Positions 42,541 through 52,116 of a stretch of DNA of 64,000 bases are shown piece after piece. Position 1 is the stretch's first letter. Each line of letters opens with the position of its first letter. Location of the stretch: positions 1,612,001 to 1,676,000 of the forward strand of contig NZ_CP039143.1 of the NCBI RefSeq assembly GCF_013343215.1, given 5' to 3'. The DNA is from Acinetobacter sp. 10FS3-1. Lineage in GTDB: Bacteria > Pseudomonadota > Gammaproteobacteria > Pseudomonadales > Moraxellaceae. A program made the translations under genes and the position numbers. Under the pieces are notes generated by a model. That model made no database searches, had not been told where the DNA came from, and was given only the letters and a program-made list of their open reading frames with translations.

Positions 42541-44406
42541 TTATTTAATTTTCGCATGAGACTTTAAGTAACGTGTATAGTCATCAAATTCTTGCTGACC
42601 GCGTAATTGACGATACAGTTCTACCAGCTCATTACGCTGTTCGGCACTTAACACATCAATTGGATTTTTCTTCACTTCAGAAACCGCAACCACTACCAGT
42701 TCATTTGGCATATGTGCCGTAGTAACCGACCAATGACCGGCCTTTGGTGGTGTTACACTGAAGGCTGCACGCTGAACATCACGTTTTAGCAAACCTTCAG
42801 CACGGGTATAGATACCTACATCTTCAAAGACCAGGTTGCCTTTTGTCACAGCCGCTGCTGGCTTGGTTCTAAACTCATCCAAAGTCTTCTGAATTTTTGC
42901 TTTTGCCGCATTCAGTGCTTTTTCTTCAATCAATTTTGCAGTTACATGAGGTTTAGCTTCTGCCAACGTTTGCTCGCCTGCTGCATGATAATCACGCACC
43001 TTAATCCAGACCACATCGCCATTGTTTAACTGGATACTGGAAGAAGCATTGCGATCGCCATTTTTGACATCATCATTAAACAGCTTCACTTTAACAGCAG
43101 CATCGCTCAGAAGTGGATCACGTGTCGCCAGCGTCACACCTTTGGCACTTTGAACCTGCACTCCTTTTACTTCCTGCGCCACCACTTCTAAAGAATCCGA
43201 GCTAACAATCATATCGTTTAAGCTATTCACAGTATCCGAGAACGCGTTGGATTTTTTAGTTGCCAGAACCTCTTCAGACAAACGTGCTTTCTGAGACTCA
43301 AAAGATGGTACCGCAATCTGTGGAAGAGTGACAGAAATCAGATGATACCCGTTCTCTGTTTTTACTGGAGCAGACACTTGTCCAGATTTCAAAGAAGCTA
43401 CAGCCTGGTCAAATGTCGCCCCAAATACACCTGCTTCATAAACAGCAATTTCACCACCCTTCGACTTAGACTCTGGATCTTCAGAATATTGTGCCGCTGC
43501 TTGTGCAAAACTGGTTCCTGCCTTGATTTTGGCAGCAACCTCAGCAGCAAGTTTTTTAGCTTCCGCATCGCTACGATTATCCGTGGTGATCAAGACATGT
43601 TTCACTTCAGGTTTAATATTCTGCTTTTGTGCTGCGACAAATGCATCATATGCCTGCTTTAACTCAACGTCTGTAACTGCCAGACCTTCAGCCACAATAT
43701 TCTCAGGCTTCAGCACCACATAGTCGACATCTACCGTAGTTGGCTGTGTAAAAATAGCTTTATGCTTTTCATAATAAGCAGCAACTTCAGGCTCAGTAAC
43801 TTTGACATCTTTTTTATAACTTTCCAGACTGATACTGGCAATGTGAATCTGGCGCTGTTCCGTTTGCAAGTCAGCAATCTGTTGAATATCAACACGACTA
43901 ACCAGCGGATAATCCACAAAAGTTGAGGACAGCATTTTCAATGCATGATCTGTACGCAGGCTTTCGATCAAAGCATTGTTGGTCATTCCAATCGATTTCA
44001 GGTAGTTTTCATATAAAGCCTGTGAAAACTGACCATTTTGCTGAAAAGTTTGCTGCTGGGCAATCATCTGTTCAATTTGCTCTTTGCTCAGACTAATACC
44101 CAGTTTTTCAGCCTGCTGCAAAAGCAGGGTACGTGCTATTAAAGTATCTTTGGCTTTCTGCTCGATGAAACTTTGATTTAACAGGGTTTCATCGCCATTG
44201 GTATAGCTTAAATATTGTTGTTTGAATGATTTTGTTAGTGACTCTAATTCTTTTTGAGAGATGTCAGTCCCATTGACTGAGCTTACAGCATCAGAACTCC
44301 CGCCGCTAAAATATCCTTCAATACCTACAAGTGCTAAAGGGGTCAAGAATAGAACGAGCAAGACTTTGCCCAACCAACCCTTAATAACTTTACGAAAAGC
44401 TTCCAT
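42541..44406 (-). CDS. ppiD: Periplasmic folding chaperone / peptidyl-prolyl isomerase D
   Basis: 621 residues. A short cytosolic start and one membrane helix (about 12-30, WLGKVLLVLFLTPLALVGIEGYFSG) precede a SurA-N-like region and a parvulin domain (about 255-360, VKHVLITTDNRSDAEAKKLAAEVA, then GYHLISV). PpiD is a membrane-anchored periplasmic chaperone at the Sec translocon. It lies downstream of hupB on the same strand, as in E. coli, where the order is hupB-ppiD. A second rotamase-like region follows. Confidence 0.93.
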   Translation of the reverse strand: MEAFRKVIKGWLGKVLLVLFLTPLALVGIEGYFSGGSSDAVSSVNGTDISQKELESLTKSFKQQYLSYTNGDETLLNQSFIEQKAKDTLIARTLLLQQAEKLGISLSKEQIEQMIAQQQTFQQNGQFSQALYENYLKSIGMTNNALIESLRTDHALKMLSSTFVDYPLVSRVDIQQIADLQTEQRQIHIASISLESYKKDVKVTEPEVAAYYEKHKAIFTQPTTVDVDYVVLKPENIVAEGLAVTDVELKQAYDAFVAAQKQNIKPEVKHVLITTDNRSDAEAKKLAAEVAAKIKAGTSFAQAAAQYSEDPESKSKGGEIAVYEAGVFGATFDQAVASLKSGQVSAPVKTENGYHLISVTLPQIAVPSFESQKARLSEEVLATKKSNAFSDTVNSLNDMIVSSDSLEVVAQEVKGVQVQSAKGVTLATRDPLLSDAAVKVKLFNDDVKNGDRNASSSIQLNNGDVVWIKVRDYHAAGEQTLAEAKPHVTAKLIEEKALNAAKAKIQKTLDEFRTKPAAAVTKGNLVFEDVGIYTRAEGLLKRDVQRAAFSVTPPKAGHWSVTTAHMPNELVVVAVSEVKKNPIDVLSAEQRNELVELYRQLRGQQEFDDYTRYLKSHAKIK

Positions 44407-44495
44407 AAGTATTCCAATATTTTATTTGCAAGGGATTTTAACCGAAAATACCCATTGAATGAACGTGTTAATCATGAAATTACATCTATCAATAA

Positions 44496-44520
44496 AAAAC
44501 GCGCCGAGAAGGCGCGTTTT
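44496..44520 (-). terminator. Intrinsic terminator of hupB
   Basis: AAAACGCGCC-GAGAA-GGCGCGTTTT, a 10-bp perfect stem, 15 bp after the stop. Confidence 0.88.
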
Positions 44521-44534
44521 ATCGCTAAGTAGAC

Positions 44535-44807
44535 TTAAGCTACAGCGTCTTTCAAGCCTTTACCTGCTTTAAAGCTAGGCACTTTGCTTGCTTTAATTTC
44601 AAGAGTCGCACCAGTTTGCGGGTTACGACCAGTACGTGCAGCACGCTCTTTTACACCGAAAGTACCAAAACCCACTAGAGTTACAGTATCACCAGCTTTT
44701 AAAGCCTCAGTAACAGAAGCAATTGTAGCATCTAAAGCTTTACCTGCGTCAGCCTTAGATAATCCCCCTTTTTCTGCAATTGCATCAATTAATTCCGATT
44801 TATTCAT
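44535..44807 (-). CDS. hupB: Nucleoid protein HU
   Basis: 90 residues, the full length of HU/HBsu. The diagnostic motif is [35 protein letters not shown] (residues 44-80), with the DNA-arm tip [17 protein letters not shown] is the usual start. HU bends and compacts DNA. It is followed by ppiD 130 bp downstream, after its own terminator. Only one HU subunit gene is in the window, so it could be a homodimer. Confidence 0.97.
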   Translation of the reverse strand: MNKSELIDAIAEKGGLSKADAGKALDATIASVTEALKAGDTVTLVGFGTFGVKERAARTGRNPQTGATLEIKASKVPSFKAGKGLKDAVA

Positions 44808-44964
44808 GAAAATTACGTCCTCTTAATATCGTTTATATAAGGTTCAAGAATTTGTTTAAATTGCCATAACGCCTTTATAGCAATGCTTTAGGTATAAACG
44901 CAATACTTATGAGCCTCTTTTTTTTCAAAAAACATGCGAAAAAAACAATGAATAATAAAGAAAG

Positions 44965-45444
44965 TCATTTCATTGAGGTTTTTTTCGTTATTTCCTTTTG
45001 TAATTTTTCCTGCTCTGCTGTCAGTTGATCAACTTTGGCATGCAATTGAAGGATTAGACGTTCCAGATGCTGTACATCCTTCAATGTCACTAATCCTATC
45101 CGATTCAATGAATGATGAACAGAGTTGTCGATCAATTTATCGACTTTATCTTTAGTCTCGGTTACCGACTCTTTAGCCTTCTCTGATACCCTTTCAACAG
45201 TCTGATCAGCAATGTCAGCGGTTTTGGATTCCAATTCCTCTCCAACCTTGACCAAGGAATCAAACAGCTTATTGCCTTCTTCTTCTGCCCGTGAAAATGC
45301 ACCTAATCCTGCCAGCCAGATTTGCTTGGTATATTTGCGAAAATCCAGCACCGACCTGCGCTCTACTGACGATCTGGACTTATTCTTCGCTGTTTTATCG
45401 CTCAGCTCCGTAACTGTATCTTGTGTCGTTTTTATTTTATCCAT
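44965..45444 (-). CDS. Poly(hydroxyalkanoate) granule-associated phasin family protein
   Basis: The start is the ATG at 45444 with GGAG upstream; a GTG is two codons before. About 159 residues. The conserved YTKQIWLAGLGAFSRAEEEGNKLFDSLVKVGEELE near residues 37-71 is the phasin (PhaF/PhaI) pattern, and the tail is a predicted coiled coil (HLERLILQLHAKVDQLTAEQEK). Phasins coat polyhydroxyalkanoate granules. No pha synthesis gene is nearby. Confidence 0.85.
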   Translation of the reverse strand: MDKIKTTQDTVTELSDKTAKNKSRSSVERRSVLDFRKYTKQIWLAGLGAFSRAEEEGNKLFDSLVKVGEELESKTADIADQTVERVSEKAKESVTETKDKVDKLIDNSVHHSLNRIGLVTLKDVQHLERLILQLHAKVDQLTAEQEKLQKEITKKTSMK

Positions 45445-45649
45445 GAACACGACTCCTGCTTATTTTCTGTGTAAATATTATAAAATTATCTACAAAATCA
45501 CTGCATAATAGCAAATTTAGGGCTTGATAGATTTGCTAAACTGTTCTACAAAGCAATTTATTTCAACTCTAATTTGATTTACCCCTAAAACCTTTCCACG
45601 AGCAGGAAGCTTTTTCATTTTATTTTTCAGGTAAGGATTGGTCGTATTT

Positions 45650-46300
45650 ATGAGCGAATCGCAACAAAGTCAAACTCAACCGCATTTGTTGCTCACGATG
45701 ACTTTGATCGTTTTAGAGACAATATTTACGTTTATCCTCCAACATGACCGCGTTGTTGCATTGCAGGCAAAAAAGTTTGTAGAGGAAAAGATCACCATTA
45801 AAATCAATAGTTATGTTCCCTATTTTGATTTTTATGTACAATTCACTGCCAATGGTTTGCTGTTCGATTATAAAGCCTCAGGCCGTGTGATCGATCTGGA
45901 TGTACGCACTACTCTCCTTGACCTGATTAAAATTTTTATTTTTGGTAATCGTAAAAGCATTCACAGAATGCGCATTGATGGCGACCAAATATTAAAAGAC
46001 GAATTTCGTGATTTAGTAACTTTATTTAGTTTACCCAAAGTGCTCTCTGACTGGAAACACTGGTTATCTGAACCGCCTTCCAATGAAGCAGACATTATTA
46101 GCTCGAAAAAACGGATTGCACCACTTTTAAAAAAAATTGAAGAGCAGCGCTCCAAGATTAATACGCTTCAGGTCGAAGTAAAACAGTACCGCAATCGTAT
46201 TAAACGTATAGAGCGCCGCCAGAAGCATATTAATCTTGTTTTTGCGTGTATTACCTTAGTTTTAATTGCGTTATTAGTATATAATTGGCTGAATATGTAA
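45650..46300 (+). CDS. Protein with C-terminal membrane helix and weak UbiJ/SCP2 resemblance, about 216 residues
   Basis: The start chosen is the ATG at 45650 with AAGGA upstream; a TTG four codons before is in frame. The central part (VPYFDFYVQFTANGLLFDYKASGRVIDLDV...MRIDGDQILKDEFRDLVTLF...WKHWL) follows the order seen in SCP2-like UbiJ: beta strands, a GD..L element, then a DWxxxL helix. The rest is a helical linker (about 145-185, rich in Lys/Arg/Glu) and a final membrane helix (about 190-212). Similarity is weak and inferred by eye. Confidence 0.65.
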   Translation: MSESQQSQTQPHLLLTMTLIVLETIFTFILQHDRVVALQAKKFVEEKITIKINSYVPYFDFYVQFTANGLLFDYKASGRVIDLDVRTTLLDLIKIFIFGNRKSIHRMRIDGDQILKDEFRDLVTLFSLPKVLSDWKHWLSEPPSNEADIISSKKRIAPLLKKIEEQRSKINTLQVEVKQYRNRIKRIERRQKHINLVFACITLVLIALLVYNWLNM

Positions 46301-46350
46301 TTGTTTCTTTTCTCAGTAAATTAAATACACATATCCAGTATAAAAATAAC

Positions 46351-46379
46351 TTGACTAATTTAGTCGGGATTCATAAAAT
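46351..46379 (+). promoter_or_regulatory. iscR promoter with type 1 IscR-binding site
   Basis: TTGACT (46351-46356), a 17-base spacer and TAAAAT (46374-46379) make a near-consensus sigma-70 promoter. TTGACTAATTTAGTCGG (46351-46367) fits the core YYGACTRWWWYAGTCRR of type 1 IscR sites exactly and overlaps the -35 box and spacer. This predicts autorepression by [2Fe-2S]-IscR, as in E. coli. Confidence 0.85.
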
Positions 46380-46412
46380 CGATACATCTAGTCTAACTAT
46401 GTGTATCGAATC

Positions 46413-46886
46413 ATGCGCCTAACCACTCGCGGTCGCTACGCAGTGACTGCTTTACTTGATCTAGCTTTGCAGCCATCTGAAAAAACGATTACGCTCGCTG
46501 AAATTGCAGCACGTCAAACCATTTCTGTTGCTTATCTTGAGCAGTTATTTGCAAAACTTAAGCGCCATGGCTTAGTTTCAAGTGTTCGCGGAGCGAATGG
46601 TGGTTACCATTTAGCGCGTAATGCAGATGAAATCACTGTATTAGCAATTATTGAAGCTGTAAATGAAACAGTTGATGCTACTCGCTGTGACCATAAAGGC
46701 AACTGCCAGAATGGAGCGATGTGCCTGACTCATGATTTATGGCAAGAACTCTCCCATCACATAGCCGATTATCTCGCGAAAATCTCACTGGCTGATCTGG
46801 TCGCACGTGACAACGTACAAACCGTGTCATTACGCCAAAACTCACCAAATTTTGATTCAGACCTTTTATCGGTTACAGGTATTTGA
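46413..46886 (+). CDS. iscR: Fe-S cluster assembly transcriptional regulator IscR
   Basis: Start ATG at 46413 ([19 protein letters not shown]); a GTG four codons earlier is in frame but not typical. About 157 residues. The winged helix (about 1-70) is followed by the [2Fe-2S] ligands C92, C98 and C104 in [13 protein letters not shown]. IscR represses the isc operon when cluster-bound. It is the first gene of isc with an IscR site in its own promoter, and iscS starts 2 bp after the stop. Confidence 0.97.
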   Translation: MRLTTRGRYAVTALLDLALQPSEKTITLAEIAARQTISVAYLEQLFAKLKRHGLVSSVRGANGGYHLARNADEITVLAIIEAVNETVDATRCDHKGNCQNGAMCLTHDLWQELSHHIADYLAKISLADLVARDNVQTVSLRQNSPNFDSDLLSVTGI

Positions 46887-46887
46887 C

Positions 46888-48105
46888 ATGAAACGTCCGA
46901 TTTATCTTGACTATGCAGCAACAACTCCGGTAGATCCTCAAGTTGCAGAACGTATGATGGAATGCTTAACTTTCGAAGGCACCTTCGGTAATGCGGCATC
47001 CCGTTCACATGCTTATGGCTGGCAAGCGGAAGAAAAAGTTGAATACGCACGTGAACAGGTGGCGAATTTAATTAAAGCAGACCCGCGTGAAATCGTTTGG
47101 ACTTCAGGCGCAACCGAATCTGATAACCTTGCACTTAAAGGTGTTGCACATTTCTATGCATCGAAAGGCAAGCACATCATTACTTCTAAAATTGAGCATA
47201 AAGCTATTTTAGATACATGTCGTGAACTAGAATCTGAAGGTTTCGAAATCACCTATCTTGAGCCACAACCAAAAACAGGTTTAATCACACCGGAAATGGT
47301 TCAGGAAGCTCTTCGCCCAGATACTATTCTTGTTTCCCTGATGATGGTAAATAACGAGATTGGCACGGTGACTGATGTTGCCGCAATTGGTGAAATCACT
47401 CGCGCTAACAAAATATTCTTCCACGTGGATGCAGCTCAGGCTGCGGGCAAGGTTGAAATTGACCTGTCTACCTTAAAAGTAGATTTAATGAGTTTCTCGG
47501 CTCACAAAATCTATGGTCCTAAAGGTATAGGCGCCCTGTTTGTACGTCGTAGCCCACGTGTACGCTTAAAAGCGGAAATGCACGGTGGCGGTCATGAACG
47601 AGGTATGCGTTCTGGTACGCTTGCAACTCACCAGATCGTTGGTATGGGTGAAGCGTTTGAACTGGCAGGTAAAAACTTGGAATCTGAGCAAGCACGTTTA
47701 CGTATATTACGTGACAAGCTTTGGAATGGCCTGCAAGACCTTGAGCAGGTATTCCTGAACGGCCATCCGACTCAAAACGTCGCCAACTATCTAAACGTAA
47801 GCTTTAACTTCGTTGAAGGTGAATCTTTAATGATGGCTCTGAAAGATGCAGCAGTATCTTCAGGTTCAGCATGTACTTCTGCGACGCTAGAACCGTCTTA
47901 TGTATTACGTGCATTAGGTCTATCTGACGAGCTTGCACATAGTTCGATCCGCTTCAGCTTTGGTAAATACACCACTGAAGAAGATATCGATCATGTTTTA
48001 ACTATCACTAAAGCTGCTGTTGAGAAATTACGTGAACTTTCTCCGCTTTGGGATATGTACAAAGAAGGTATCGACCTTTCTACTGTTGAATGGGCTGAAC
48101 ACTAA
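46888..48105 (+). CDS. iscS: Cysteine desulfurase IscS
   Basis: Start ATG at 46888 ([20 protein letters not shown]), which gives 405 residues, the usual length; an upstream in-frame extension overlaps iscR. PLP lysine is in [10 protein letters not shown], catalytic Cys in the loop [14 protein letters not shown]. It supplies sulfur from cysteine for Fe-S cluster assembly on IscU and for tRNA thiolation. It follows iscR by 1 bp. Confidence 0.98.
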   Translation: MKRPIYLDYAATTPVDPQVAERMMECLTFEGTFGNAASRSHAYGWQAEEKVEYAREQVANLIKADPREIVWTSGATESDNLALKGVAHFYASKGKHIITSKIEHKAILDTCRELESEGFEITYLEPQPKTGLITPEMVQEALRPDTILVSLMMVNNEIGTVTDVAAIGEITRANKIFFHVDAAQAAGKVEIDLSTLKVDLMSFSAHKIYGPKGIGALFVRRSPRVRLKAEMHGGGHERGMRSGTLATHQIVGMGEAFELAGKNLESEQARLRILRDKLWNGLQDLEQVFLNGHPTQNVANYLNVSFNFVEGESLMMALKDAAVSSGSACTSATLEPSYVLRALGLSDELAHSSIRFSFGKYTTEEDIDHVLTITKAAVEKLRELSPLWDMYKEGIDLSTVEWAEH

Positions 48106-48210
48106 TTTTTGAGCTTGAGATAGCCATCTAAGTATTGCTATCTCATTGATAAAAAATTTTTAATCCCCATATTTAATATTAAGGCTGACCCCGAGTTTTG
48201 GAGAAGCAAC

Positions 48211-48597
48211 ATGGCTTATAGCGAAAAAGTAATTGATCATTACGAAAACCCTCGTAATGTTGGTATTTTAGATAAAAATGCTGAAAACGTTGGTACAGGT
48301 ATGGTCGGTGCACCAGCGTGTGGCGATGTAATGCGTTTACAGATTCAAGTAAACAATGAAGGTGTCATTGAGGAAGCACGTTTTAAAACGTATGGTTGTG
48401 GTTCTGCAATTGCTTCCAGCTCTTTGGTGACTGAGTGGTTGAAAGGTAAAACTCTAGACCAAGCACAAGCGATCAAAAATATTGATATCGCCACTGAACT
48501 GGCCCTTCCACCGGTTAAAGTTCACTGCTCTGTACTGGCTGAAGATGCGATTAAGGCAGCTGTCGAAGATTATCGCAATAAACAGTCTAAGGCTTGA
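48211..48597 (+). CDS. iscU: Fe-S scaffold protein IscU
   Basis: 128 residues. Cluster ligands C37, C63 and C106, with D39 nearby, are present, together with LPPVK (residues 99-103), the segment recognised by HscA. It is the scaffold for [2Fe-2S] assembly. GGAG-like sequence precedes the ATG. The 105-bp gap from iscS is AT-rich, without an obvious terminator. Confidence 0.98.
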   Translation: MAYSEKVIDHYENPRNVGILDKNAENVGTGMVGAPACGDVMRLQIQVNNEGVIEEARFKTYGCGSAIASSSLVTEWLKGKTLDQAQAIKNIDIATELALPPVKVHCSVLAEDAIKAAVEDYRNKQSKA

Positions 48598-48632
48598 TCC
48601 TTCGTTTTTAAAGAAAGATTTATGGAGTTTTC

Positions 48633-48953
48633 ATGATCAATTTAACTGAAAATGCTGCAACTCATATCAGCAATTACCTCAAAAATCGCGGTAAGGGTGA
48701 AGGCATTCGCGTTGGTGTGAAAACTTCAGGCTGTTCTGGCTTGGCTTATGTACTCGAATTCGTCGATGAAATCGATACACATGATCAGGTCTTTGAACAG
48801 TTTGGCGTTAAAGTATTCATTGACCCGAAAAGTCTGGTTTATCTTGATGGTCTGGAAATGGACTATGTCAAGAATGGCCTTAATGAAGGTTTTGAGTTTA
48901 ACAACCCGAACAAAAAAGGTGAATGTGGGTGTGGTGAGTCTTTCACAGTCTAA
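48633..48953 (+). CDS. iscA: A-type Fe-S carrier IscA
   Basis: 106 residues. The three ligand Cys, C34 (SGCSGLAY), C98 and C100 (ECGCGESF), are conserved. It carries iron or clusters to targets. The start ATG is 36 bp after iscU. The spacer downstream to hscB carries a long perfect hairpin. Confidence 0.97.
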   Translation: MINLTENAATHISNYLKNRGKGEGIRVGVKTSGCSGLAYVLEFVDEIDTHDQVFEQFGVKVFIDPKSLVYLDGLEMDYVKNGLNEGFEFNNPNKKGECGCGESFTV

Positions 48954-48974
48954 TCATAGTCGCCCTCCCTTATA

Positions 48975-49009
48975 CAATTAAAACAGTGTAGTTCACACTG
49001 TTTTAATTG
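48975..49009 (+). promoter_or_regulatory. 15-bp perfect hairpin between iscA and hscB
   Basis: CAATTAAAACAGTGT, loop AGTTC, ACACTGTTTTAATTG (48975-49009). No T tract follows (the next bases are TATTTATAC), so it is not a typical strong terminator. It could be a partial terminator, an RNA-processing site or a stability element that separates iscRSUA from hscBA-fdx expression. Confidence 0.6.
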
Positions 49010-49055
49010 TATTTATACATTATTTTTTGCCCATTAATTGCGGATTTCACCTCCC

Positions 49056-49568
49056 ATGAATCATTTTGAGCTGTTCAATCTTCCCGTAGCACTCGATATT
49101 GATTTGGCTTCTTTAAAAACAGCGTTTTTAAAGTTACAGCAACAATATCACCCGGATAAAGCTGAAGACAAAGATCAAGCATTGATTAAATCAAGTGAAA
49201 TCAATCAGGCCTTCAAAATCCTGTCTGCTGTTGATAGCCGTGCCGCCTATCTGCTCTCGTTAAAGAAACAAGATTATCATCTCGATCAATCGATCAGTGA
49301 TTTTGAGTTCTTGCAGGATGCACTGGACATTCGTGAACAACTCGATGATGCAATATCTGCAGAAGAGCTGGCTTCTCTAAAAGTTGAAGTCCAGCAATGG
49401 ATTGATGGTCTGGTCCGTGAATTCAAGATTGACTACACAGATGAAGACTGGGCTGAAGCTCGTGATACAGTGCGCAAATTACGCTTCTTTGTTAAAGTCA
49501 TGGCCGACATCGACAAGGCAGAAGACCGCCTTCTGGATGATGACAGCTTTGACCTTGATGATTTTTGA
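49056..49568 (+). CDS. hscB: Co-chaperone HscB
   Basis: Start ATG at 49056 (MNHFELFNLPVALDIDLASL); a TTG six codons earlier is in frame. 170 residues. The J domain carries HPD (32-34, YHPDKAED), and the C-terminal three-helix part binds IscU. It delivers IscU to HscA. It has no clear Shine-Dalgarno sequence. Confidence 0.96.
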   Translation: MNHFELFNLPVALDIDLASLKTAFLKLQQQYHPDKAEDKDQALIKSSEINQAFKILSAVDSRAAYLLSLKKQDYHLDQSISDFEFLQDALDIREQLDDAISAEELASLKVEVQQWIDGLVREFKIDYTDEDWAEARDTVRKLRFFVKVMADIDKAEDRLLDDDSFDLDDF

Positions 49569-49607
49569 TTTTCCTCTTTAATTTTAACGTGCAAAGGATG
49601 TAATACG

Positions 49608-51467
49608 ATGGCTCTCTTGCAGATCGCAGAACCAGGTCAATCAAATGCACCACATGAACACCGCATTGCGATTGGTATAGATTTAGGCACCACCCACTCT
49701 TTGGTTGCCACGGTTCTTTCAGGTAAAGCCAAAGTACTTAATGATGAACAAGGTCGTGTATTACTTCCTTCTATCGTTCATTATTCAGAGCAAAGCACTC
49801 AGTACGGCAATGACGCTGTACCTTTTATTACCACTGATCCTCAAAATACGATTGTCTCCATAAAACGTTTTATGGGTCGCTCAAAAGCAGATATTAAATT
49901 TCAGCATCCTTATGCCTTGGTCGGCGAAGCCAATGAAATGCCCGCCTTTGAAACTACACAAGGCCGTAAAACGCCAGTCGAAATTTCAGCTGAAATTTTA
50001 AAGCAACTATTAAACCGTGCTGAATCGAGCCTGCAAAACCCTATCAATGGTGCAGTCATTACCGTTCCTGCCTATTTTGATGAAGCACAACGCCAGGCAA
50101 CACGTGATGCTGCTCAGCTTGCCGGCTTGAATGTTTTACGCTTGTTAAACGAGCCAACTGCCGCAGCGGTTGCCTATGGTCTGGACCAGGAAAGCAACCT
50201 CAGTACCGACCGCAACTATGTCATTTATGACTTGGGTGGCGGTACATTCGACGTTTCAATTTTGCGTTTTGCTCAAGGTGTATTTGAAGTTCTGGCCACG
50301 GGTGGTCATACGGCACTTGGTGGTGATGACCTGGATCGGCTAATTGTCAAATGGGCGAAGAAAGAACTTCATATTGAAACGCTAAGTGATGCAGAACATG
50401 CCCACTTCGTGGTTGCAGCTCGTAAAGCCAAAGAAGCCCTATCAAATGCTGATTCTGTTGAGTTAAAGCTACTGGATCAGGCCTTAACGCTTGACCGCCC
50501 TACTTTTGAAGGCATTATCAAAGTTGCGCTGGACAAAACCATTAGCGTTTGTAAACGTGTACTGCGTGATGCCAAGCTAGAACTGGATGATATTCAAAAC
50601 GTTGTTCTTGTAGGGGGTTCGACCCGCTCCTATGCCGTTCAGAAAGCAGTGCGTGAGGTCTTTAACCAGGAACCTTTATGTACCATCAACCCGGATGAAG
50701 TGGTTGCAATTGGTGCCTCGATTACAGCGAATCAGCTGATTGGCAACAGTAAAGACGGTTCTTTATTATTAGATGTAACACCTTTGTCCTTAGGTCTTGA
50801 AACCATGGGCGGACTGGTTGAGCGTTTAATTTCACGCAATACTGCAATTCCGGTTGCACGCCGTCAGGAGTTTACCACCTATCAGGATGGCCAAACTGCC
50901 ATGTTAATTCACGTGGTGCAAGGTGAGCGCGATCTGGTAGAACATTGCCGCAGTTTAGGCCGCTTTGTACTGCATGGTATTCCTCCGATGACCGCGGGTC
51001 AGGCACGTATTGAAGTCACCTTTCAGGTCGATGCAGATGGTCTGTTAACCGTTTCTGCCAAGGAAATGACTTCGGGTGTAAGTGCACAAATTGACATCAA
51101 ACCCTCTTATGGTTTATCAAGCGAAGATACCGAGCGTCTGCTTTTAGAAGGTTATCAGTTTGCAGAGGAAGATAAAAATCTTCGTCATTTGCAGGAAACC
51201 AAGGTAGAAGCACAGCGTGAACTTGAAGCACTGGTTCAGGCCTTGAAAGTAGATGTACATTTGATGTCTGAACAGCAACTTGCGGAGCTGACTGCTGCGC
51301 AGACTCGGCTTGAAGCAGAACTGCAAGGCGATGATGTCAGAACCATTGAATCTGCGGTTGAACAGCTTAAAATACATAGTGATGCCTTTGCTGCACTGCG
51401 TATGAATCAACATATTGATGCTGCCCTGAAAGGCACCAAACTCGACGACTGGTCAAACTCAAACTAA
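49608..51467 (+). CDS. hscA: Hsp70-type chaperone HscA
   Basis: 619 residues, full length. [15 protein letters not shown] (about 22-36) and [15 protein letters not shown] (about 205-219) are the phosphate-binding loops of Hsp70, and the C-terminal half binds LPPVK of IscU. It drives cluster release from IscU with ATP, together with HscB. It is followed by fdx after 15 bp. Confidence 0.97.
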   Translation: MALLQIAEPGQSNAPHEHRIAIGIDLGTTHSLVATVLSGKAKVLNDEQGRVLLPSIVHYSEQSTQYGNDAVPFITTDPQNTIVSIKRFMGRSKADIKFQHPYALVGEANEMPAFETTQGRKTPVEISAEILKQLLNRAESSLQNPINGAVITVPAYFDEAQRQATRDAAQLAGLNVLRLLNEPTAAAVAYGLDQESNLSTDRNYVIYDLGGGTFDVSILRFAQGVFEVLATGGHTALGGDDLDRLIVKWAKKELHIETLSDAEHAHFVVAARKAKEALSNADSVELKLLDQALTLDRPTFEGIIKVALDKTISVCKRVLRDAKLELDDIQNVVLVGGSTRSYAVQKAVREVFNQEPLCTINPDEVVAIGASITANQLIGNSKDGSLLLDVTPLSLGLETMGGLVERLISRNTAIPVARRQEFTTYQDGQTAMLIHVVQGERDLVEHCRSLGRFVLHGIPPMTAGQARIEVTFQVDADGLLTVSAKEMTSGVSAQIDIKPSYGLSSEDTERLLLEGYQFAEEDKNLRHLQETKVEAQRELEALVQALKVDVHLMSEQQLAELTAAQTRLEAELQGDDVRTIESAVEQLKIHSDAFAALRMNQHIDAALKGTKLDDWSNSN

Positions 51468-51482
51468 TTTAAGGTAAAGACT

Positions 51483-51821
51483 ATGCCACGTATTAAAGTT
51501 CTTCCTCATGCGCAAATTTGTCCAGAAGGTGCGGAGTTTGACGTTGAACAAGATGCAAATTTGTGCGAAAGCCTGTTAAAAAATGGAATCAAGATTGAAC
51601 ATGCCTGTGATATGTCATGTGCATGTACCACCTGTCATGTGATCGTACGTCGCGGCTTTGACAGCCTTGAAGAAATGAATGATGTGGAAGCTGACCTGCT
51701 GGATCGTGCCTGGGGTCTTGAACCTGATTCTCGCTTGTCTTGTCAGGTTAAAATAGTCGATGAAGATCTGGAAGTCGAAATTCCAAAATACACGATTAAC
51801 CACGCTTCTGAAAACCATTAA
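51483..51821 (+). CDS. fdx: ISC system [2Fe-2S] ferredoxin
   Basis: 112 residues. Ligands are C42, C48, C51 and C87, the adrenodoxin-type spacing C-x5-C-x2-C...C. It transfers electrons for cluster assembly. It is the last gene of the operon and the usual iscX does not follow; a terminator begins 14 bp after the stop. Confidence 0.97.
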   Translation: MPRIKVLPHAQICPEGAEFDVEQDANLCESLLKNGIKIEHACDMSCACTTCHVIVRRGFDSLEEMNDVEADLLDRAWGLEPDSRLSCQVKIVDEDLEVEIPKYTINHASENH

Positions 51822-51834
51822 AATATCCAAATAA

Positions 51835-51860
51835 AAAACCACGCTTCGGCGTGGTTTTTT
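51835..51860 (+). terminator. Intrinsic terminator of the isc operon
   Basis: AAAACCACGC-TTCG-GCGTGGTTTT then TT: a 10-bp stem with a stable UUCG loop. Confidence 0.92.
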
Positions 51861-52116
51861 ATTCTTAGATTAGCATTTGAAGTGCAACACTATGTGGCTG
51901 TCATACTACCTGACTCAGACTTTTAAAGCCGAGTTTTTCTTGAGCAAATAAATATAATGCATGATACAACTTTGACTGTGATCGGTCGGAAGTAGAATGC
52001 CCGTTCATCTTACTTCCTTCCAATAATTTAATCTCTGTTGCACTTCCTTTGAAGTCTAAGATTGATCACATGATTTTAAAAAGTGGAACAATCTGAGCTT
52101 TATGATATTTAGCTTG

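Noticed and set aside
42337..42567. 76-codon plus-strand frame before ppiD
   Set aside because: It runs through the ppiD terminator and into the end of ppiD, with no ribosome binding site.
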